A DNA stretch of 37,474 nucleotides, from the NCBI GenBank assembly GCA_020047815.1, contig JAIFNG010000126.1, forward strand, positions 1 through 37,474. Direction: 5' to 3'. The notes below the pieces were generated by a model. It was not told where the DNA came from. It ran no database searches and saw only the letters and a program-made list of their open reading frames with translations. Of the stretch, positions 33,977-37,474 are shown one piece after another. Each line of letters starts with the position of its first letter. The stretch's first letter is position 1. The stretch comes from Anaerolinea sp. (GTDB lineage Bacteria; Chloroflexota; Anaerolineae; Anaerolineales; Villigracilaceae). The position numbers and the translations under genes are program-made.

Positions 33977-35374
33977 TTACCAGACGCCGGTCTTCAAATA
34001 CTCATCAATGGCGCTGGCAGCGATCTTTGCCTGTCCCATGGCGAGGATGACCGTTGCGCCGCCCGTGATAATATCACCAGCTGCGAACACGCCCTTCTTG
34101 GAGGTTTTCATCGTTGCCGTATCCGCCGCTACTGTGCCGTTTTTCATCGTCTTAAGTTCGGGCGTGGTATTGGCGATCAATGGGCTGGGACTTTGACCAA
34201 TGGCAATGACCATCACATCGGCCTCGATGAAGAAGTTGGACCCTTCGATCGGTACGGGTTTACGGCGGCCAGAGGCATCGGGTTCACCCAGTTCATTCTT
34301 GATACACTCCAAAGCAGTTACACGCCCATCCTTCCCGTGGAATGCCACTGGCGTGGTCAAGAGGTTGAATTGCACGCCTTCTTCTTCTGCATGGTGGACT
34401 TCTTCAGCGCGGGCGGGGAGTTCGGCACGTGATCGGCGATAAACAATGATGGACTCTTTTGAGCCAAGCCGCAGGGCGGTGCGAGCCGCATCCATGGCGG
34501 TGTTGCCGCCGCCAATGGTTAAAACTCGGTTGCCGCGTGAAACGGGGGTATCGTACTCGGGGCGGTAGGCTTTCATCAGGTTTACACGGGTGAGGTATTC
34601 GTTGGAAGAGTAGACCCCGCCCAGGTTCTCTCCGGGCAGACCCATAAACCAGGGCAGCCCTGCGCCTGTTCCCAATAAAATGGCGTCATATTTTTCCAGC
34701 AATTCATCCAGGGTCGCAACACTGCCGACAATGAAATCCAGATGGACATCGGCGCCCAGGCTTTTTACATAATCCACTTCGCGTTTGACAATTGCCTTGG
34801 GTAGACGGAATTCGGGAATGCCGTAGACGAGCACGCCGCCCGGTTCATGCAGGGCTTCAAAAACATCCACTTCATGTCCCATGCGAGCCAGGTCGGCCGC
34901 GGCGGTTAAGCCAGCGGGACCCGAACCGACGACTGCAACTTTCCGGCCGGTTTGCGGCGGTGCCTGGGGGATCGCGATCTTGCCTTGTCCCGCCTCCCAA
35001 TCAGCGACAAAGCGTTCCAGCCGGCCTATGCCGACGGGTTCAAATTTTTTGTTGAGTACGCACACCCCTTCACATTGAACTTCCTGCGGGCAGACGCGCC
35101 CGGTAATGGCGGGCAGGGCGTTGGTTAGTTTGATCATATCCACCGCGCCTTGAAAGTCGCCATCTGCGACCAATGCCAGGAAACCGGGGATGTTCACATT
35201 GACGGGGCAGCCGTCCATGCAGGTTGGCCTGGCGCACTGCAGGCAGCGACGAGCTTCCTCCATCGCTTCTTCCGGGGTGTAACCGTATGGAACTTCCTGA
35301 TAATTATGAACACGCTCACCGGCGGGCTGCTCAGGCATCTTTACTTTGCAGGGAACGATTATTTTCTTAGCCAT
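33977..35374 (-). CDS. nfnB: NfnB-like NADPH-binding FAD oxidoreductase subunit (GltD-like)
   Basis: Of 465 residues, this protein has an N-terminal double [4Fe-4S] module: Cys44, 47, 52 and 56 in CLQCARPTCMDGC and Cys95, 101 and 105 in RVCPQEVQCEGVC. It is followed by an FAD domain (VAVVGSGPAGLTAA near 147) and an NAD(P)H domain (RVLTIGGGNTAMDAARTALR near 295). ATG at 35374 is chosen because AGGAGG precedes it. The long frame to 35512 overlaps the partner gene. Databases often call such proteins glutamate synthase small subunit, but the partner here is an FNR-like subunit, as in NfnAB, which couples NADH, ferredoxin and NADP. SudAB is the alternative. Confidence 0.88.
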   Translation of the reverse strand: MAKKIIVPCKVKMPEQPAGERVHNYQEVPYGYTPEEAMEEARRCLQCARPTCMDGCPVNVNIPGFLALVADGDFQGAVDMIKLTNALPAITGRVCPQEVQCEGVCVLNKKFEPVGIGRLERFVADWEAGQGKIAIPQAPPQTGRKVAVVGSGPAGLTAAADLARMGHEVDVFEALHEPGGVLVYGIPEFRLPKAIVKREVDYVKSLGADVHLDFIVGSVATLDELLEKYDAILLGTGAGLPWFMGLPGENLGGVYSSNEYLTRVNLMKAYRPEYDTPVSRGNRVLTIGGGNTAMDAARTALRLGSKESIIVYRRSRAELPARAEEVHHAEEEGVQFNLLTTPVAFHGKDGRVTALECIKNELGEPDASGRRKPVPIEGSNFFIEADVMVIAIGQSPSPLIANTTPELKTMKNGTVAADTATMKTSKKGVFAAGDIITGGATVILAMGQAKIAASAIDEYLKTGVW

Positions 35375-36251
35375 TTTGACCCTCCTTGATGCCGTTCTCG
35401 AACATGATATCCGTCCGGCACTTGTGATCCTGTTCCTTCCAGCGTTCAACGGCCTGTCTTTCTTCGTCTCTGAAAAATGACAATCGTGAGAGGAGCAGAT
35501 CCCAATCCACATGATGGCCGTCGAATTCAGGTCCGTCGACGCAGACGAATTTTGCGCCTGAGTCCATCACCACCCGGCAACCACCGCACATGCCGGTTCC
35601 GTCCACCATGACGGTGTTCAGGCTGACGAGGGTGGGGACGTTGAAAGGCTTGGTGGTCAGGGAGGCAAACTTCATCATGATTGAGGGGCCGATCGCCCAA
35701 ACCTGGGCAATGTCTTTATTCTGTTCCAGGATCTCCTTGAGCGGCTCGGTGACGAGTCCTTTGCGTCCGTAGGAACCATCATCGGTGCAGATGATGACAT
35801 GATCGGTTTCGGCGCGCATTCTGTCCTCCCAAAACAACAGAGATTTGTTCCGGGCGCCAATAATTGCCGTGACGTGGTTGCCGGCTTGTTTTAGCGCGCG
35901 GGCAATGGGGAAGATGGGCGCAATGCCCACACCGCCAGCGACAACGATCACTTTGCCGTAATTTTTGATCTCGGTGGCGTGTCCCAATGGACCGACCACA
36001 TTTTCAAAGTATTCCCCTTCTTCCATCAATCCCATTTGCATGGTGGATTTTCCGACTTCCTGGAAGATGATGGTGATTGTCCCTTTTTCTGCATCAAAAT
36101 CGGCAATTGTCAGGGGAATGCGTTCACCAGTTTCGTCCATGCGGACAATGACGAATTGCCCCGCTTTTGCCTTGTGGGCTACGAGCGGCGCTTCAAGAAC
36201 CATCAGTTTGACAGTTTCGCTAAAAACTTCTTTCCGTAGGATTTTATACAT
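35367..36251 (-). CDS. nfnA: NfnA-like ferredoxin-NADP reductase subunit
   Basis: A 294-residue FNR-type protein. The FAD domain has RIPLTIAD (45-52) in place of RxYS/T. The NAD domain has VVAGGVGIAPIFPIAR (about 103-118). The C-terminal [2Fe-2S] site is Asp217 then Cys222, Cys225 and Cys237 in VDGTGMCGGC and FVCVDGPEFDGH. That Asp plus three Cys arrangement is known for NfnA. It overlaps the next gene by eight bases, so the two subunits are made together. It would serve NADPH supply from NADH and reduced ferredoxin during fermentation. Confidence 0.88.
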   Translation of the reverse strand: MYKILRKEVFSETVKLMVLEAPLVAHKAKAGQFVIVRMDETGERIPLTIADFDAEKGTITIIFQEVGKSTMQMGLMEEGEYFENVVGPLGHATEIKNYGKVIVVAGGVGIAPIFPIARALKQAGNHVTAIIGARNKSLLFWEDRMRAETDHVIICTDDGSYGRKGLVTEPLKEILEQNKDIAQVWAIGPSIMMKFASLTTKPFNVPTLVSLNTVMVDGTGMCGGCRVVMDSGAKFVCVDGPEFDGHHVDWDLLLSRLSFFRDEERQAVERWKEQDHKCRTDIMFENGIKEGQNG

Positions 36252-36534
36252 GGAGTTTGTTTTCCTTGTGCTTAAAAATTAAAACTAAATGTCCATAAGG
36301 ACTTGTCAGTTTTACCATAAAACCCGTGGAATGACGTTAACAGGCTTGAAATACTGGCTGTTTTTTCAAAAGTCGGGAATTTCATAATGCCAATTAGGTG
36401 AAGAAATTCCCCCCTGAAAAAAAATTTCACCATTATCCAGCGCTTGGAGGGTTGGTTCCAACCAGGAAATTTTCACCAGCAATAAAGCGATTTAAGCTGC
36501 CTCGGGGACTGTGCAGATATTAACATTATTTTTA

Positions 36535-36555
36535 CTCACCTTCCTTCAAGGTGAG
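36535..36555. terminator. Hairpin, possible weak terminator
   Basis: CTCACCTT (36535-36542) pairs with AAGGTGAG (36548-36555) around a five-base loop. On the plus strand it is followed by TTTATAATCTTTT. It overlaps the stop of the minus-strand open frame described next. Confidence 0.4.
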
Positions 36556-36802
36556 GTTTATAATCTTTTAATAATTTGCATTTGGGGAATGCAGAATTCC
36601 CAATCTCATCTGGCAGAACCTGTTCCAGTAATTTTTCTTCAACCGCTTTATTTACCTGTACCGGATCTTTGGGAAATTTAGATAATAGGAAAAGCTCAAT
36701 ATCAATATTTTGGTGATATCTTTTTTTGATTTCCTTTACAAAACAAATGGATGAGAAAAATAACCAAAATGGCAGATGGTTATTTGAGAACTTATTTAAA
36801 CG
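36536..36802 (-). pseudogene. Possible gene remnant, protein-like open frame without a start codon
   Basis: Read on the minus strand, 88 codons between a TGA at 36803-36805 and a TGA at 36536-36538 translate to a protein-like sequence: aromatic-rich at first (LPFWLFFSSI), then charged and helical (VKEIKKRYHQNIDIELFLL, FPKDPVQVNKAVEEKLLEQ, FPKCKLLKDYKPHLEGR). No ATG, GTG or TTG lies suitably in frame. The composition resembles the tail of a real protein. I do not recognise a family. Confidence 0.25.
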
Positions 36803-37082
36803 TCAGGAATGGTGGTTGTGCAGAAAAATATGGTGTCCATGATGGAAGATTGCCCGTAGGAATTGGGCGATGGGGCTGGGGTGGTGCTCTCAGTGATCCT
36901 GAAAACTGCTGTGGTGGTTTGCCGGAGACCTCGGTGGAATTGGATCCAGTTTGAGCATGAAAGACCATTTCGCAAGAATGGTATGGAAGACCGGTAGAGG
37001 CGTAAACATTTTCTGCTCTTTGCCGCAGACTTGCAGATGATATGCCATTTTGGTAAGGTATCCCGGTTGGCCGAGTAACGCA

Positions 37083-37474
37083 ATGAATCGTAAATATTCC
37101 TTTTTGAAATCAAAATTTAACCTTGCCATGTTCGTATGCGTATTGATCATGGGGGTGATTGGTTCCGGCTGGGTCGCTGTGCGGACAGAGAACGAGATTC
37201 GCGCTGACCTGCTCAAGCAGGCGCATCTGCTCTCAAAGACCATCAATATCGAGGATGTCGAGTCTCTCTCAGGCACACCGGCAGACCTGGCATCTCCCCA
37301 ATACCAGCAGATCAAGCAACTGTTGATCTCTGCACAGGGGGTGGATACGCAATACCGGTTCCTTTATTTGATGGGACGCAACATTGACGGTTCAATTTTT
37401 ATTTTTGTCGATTCGGAGCCGGGTGATTCGCCCGATTATTCTCCGCCGGGAGAAATATATTCCGAGGCATCCCC
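37083..37474 (+). CDS. Membrane-bound sensor protein, 5' part only
   Basis: The open frame begins at ATG 37083 and runs off the window, giving 130 residues. A membrane helix lies at about 15-33 (AMFVCVLIMGVIGSGWVAV). The following extracytoplasmic part has RTENEIRADLLKQAHLLSKTI split by a turn, ASPQYQQIKQLL, YRFLYLMGRNIDG, FIFVDSEPGDSPDYSPPGE. I recall this N-terminal module (YLMG-DG-VDSEP-DYSPPGxxYxEAS) from histidine kinases and GGDEF-type proteins in deltaproteobacteria and Chloroflexi. The output domain is beyond the window. Upstream in-frame stop at 37038-37040 limits the start; no strong ribosome binding site is visible. Confidence 0.8.
   Translation, partial: MNRKYSFLKSKFNLAMFVCVLIMGVIGSGWVAVRTENEIRADLLKQAHLLSKTINIEDVESLSGTPADLASPQYQQIKQLLISAQGVDTQYRFLYLMGRNIDGSIFIFVDSEPGDSPDYSPPGEIYSEAS

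Larger units (their letters stand above)
36252..37082. other. Gene-poor region with hairpins and a possible gene remnant
   Basis: No intact gene is supported. Several dyads are present: GGTTGGTTCCAACC (36450-36463), CTCACCTT/AAGGTGAG (36535-36555), ATTGCCC/GGGCGAT near 36850, and a GNRA-capped hairpin (36964-36982) about 100 bases before the sensor gene. The small + frame at 36751-36954 lacks coding character. A minus frame with protein-like composition is listed separately. Confidence 0.5.

Noticed and set aside
35375-35512. N-terminal extension of the NfnB-like protein
   Set aside because: It overlaps the nfnA-like gene. The ATG at 35374 has AGGAGG upstream and gives the normal family length.
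36751-36954. Open frame of 67 codons on the plus strand
   Set aside because: Gly/Trp-rich odd composition, no ribosome binding site, lies in a gene-poor stretch and overlaps the better minus-strand frame.
36930-37082. Calling the leader a c-di-GMP-I riboswitch
   Set aside because: Only the GNRA-capped arm and a few bases resemble the aptamer. The conserved core is absent.
1-37474. CRISPR array, prophage, insertion sequence or toxin-antitoxin genes
   Set aside because: No regularly spaced repeats, integrase, transposase, phage structural gene or toxin-antitoxin pair was found by reading.

Overview
The window looks like chromosomal DNA of an anaerobic or facultative Chloroflexota bacterium, most likely class Anaerolineae. 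This is inferred from protein character and gene company: an Arg32-type EF-P, NfnAB-like oxidoreductase genes, paired FemAB-like proteins, a DUF1385 protein, and several hypotheticals whose style I associate with Anaerolineae. I see no phage, plasmid, transposase or CRISPR genes. Coding is dense, and gene overlaps or short gaps suggest several operons.

Region 1 (1-5.5 kb, + strand): secG with its own -10 box and terminator, an orphan family 5 solute-binding protein, a small conserved-looking hypothetical, an M20 peptidase, a DUF1385 membrane protein and ridA.

Region 2 (5.5-15.4 kb, + strand): an OmpR-type response regulator and HAMP histidine kinase, then an exopolysaccharide or cell-surface glycan cluster. 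It holds an ExoA-like GT2 glycosyltransferase, a polyprenyl-phosphate sugar-1-phosphate transferase, a UDP-sugar 4-epimerase, a CapD/WbpM-like nucleotide-sugar dehydratase and two tandem FemAB-family acyltransferases. A D-cysteine desulfhydrase-like gene follows.

Region 3 (16.4-20 kb, - strand): a Tat-exported polysaccharide deacetylase, a MOSC protein, a small L7/L12-C-terminal-like protein and an MTA/SAH deaminase-family amidohydrolase. A lone + strand gene at 20.3 kb resembles the small helical domain often attached to bacterial NLR-like (effector-associated domain) proteins.

Region 4 (20.8-32.5 kb, - strand): fabF-fabH-tatA; then a HAD-DinB fusion preceded by an eight-cysteine protein and efp; then a compact hsp20-lon-cheY-like-GNAT-mogA operon with overlapping ends; then tRNA-Arg(UCU) and a two-gene unit of unknown function.

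Region 5 (32.7-37.5 kb): a monohaem c-type lipoprotein on +, a non-coding stretch rich in hairpins, nfnAB-like genes on -, a second long gene-poor stretch with a possible gene remnant, and the 5' end of a membrane sensor gene cut by the window edge.

No complete, obviously new system is visible. The best leads are the eight-Cys protein coupled to an Arg32 EF-P, the HAD-DinB fusion, the orphan effector-associated-type protein, the Lon with a long basic tail overlapping a response regulator gene, the unknown pair next to tRNA-Arg, and the two structured gene-poor regions.
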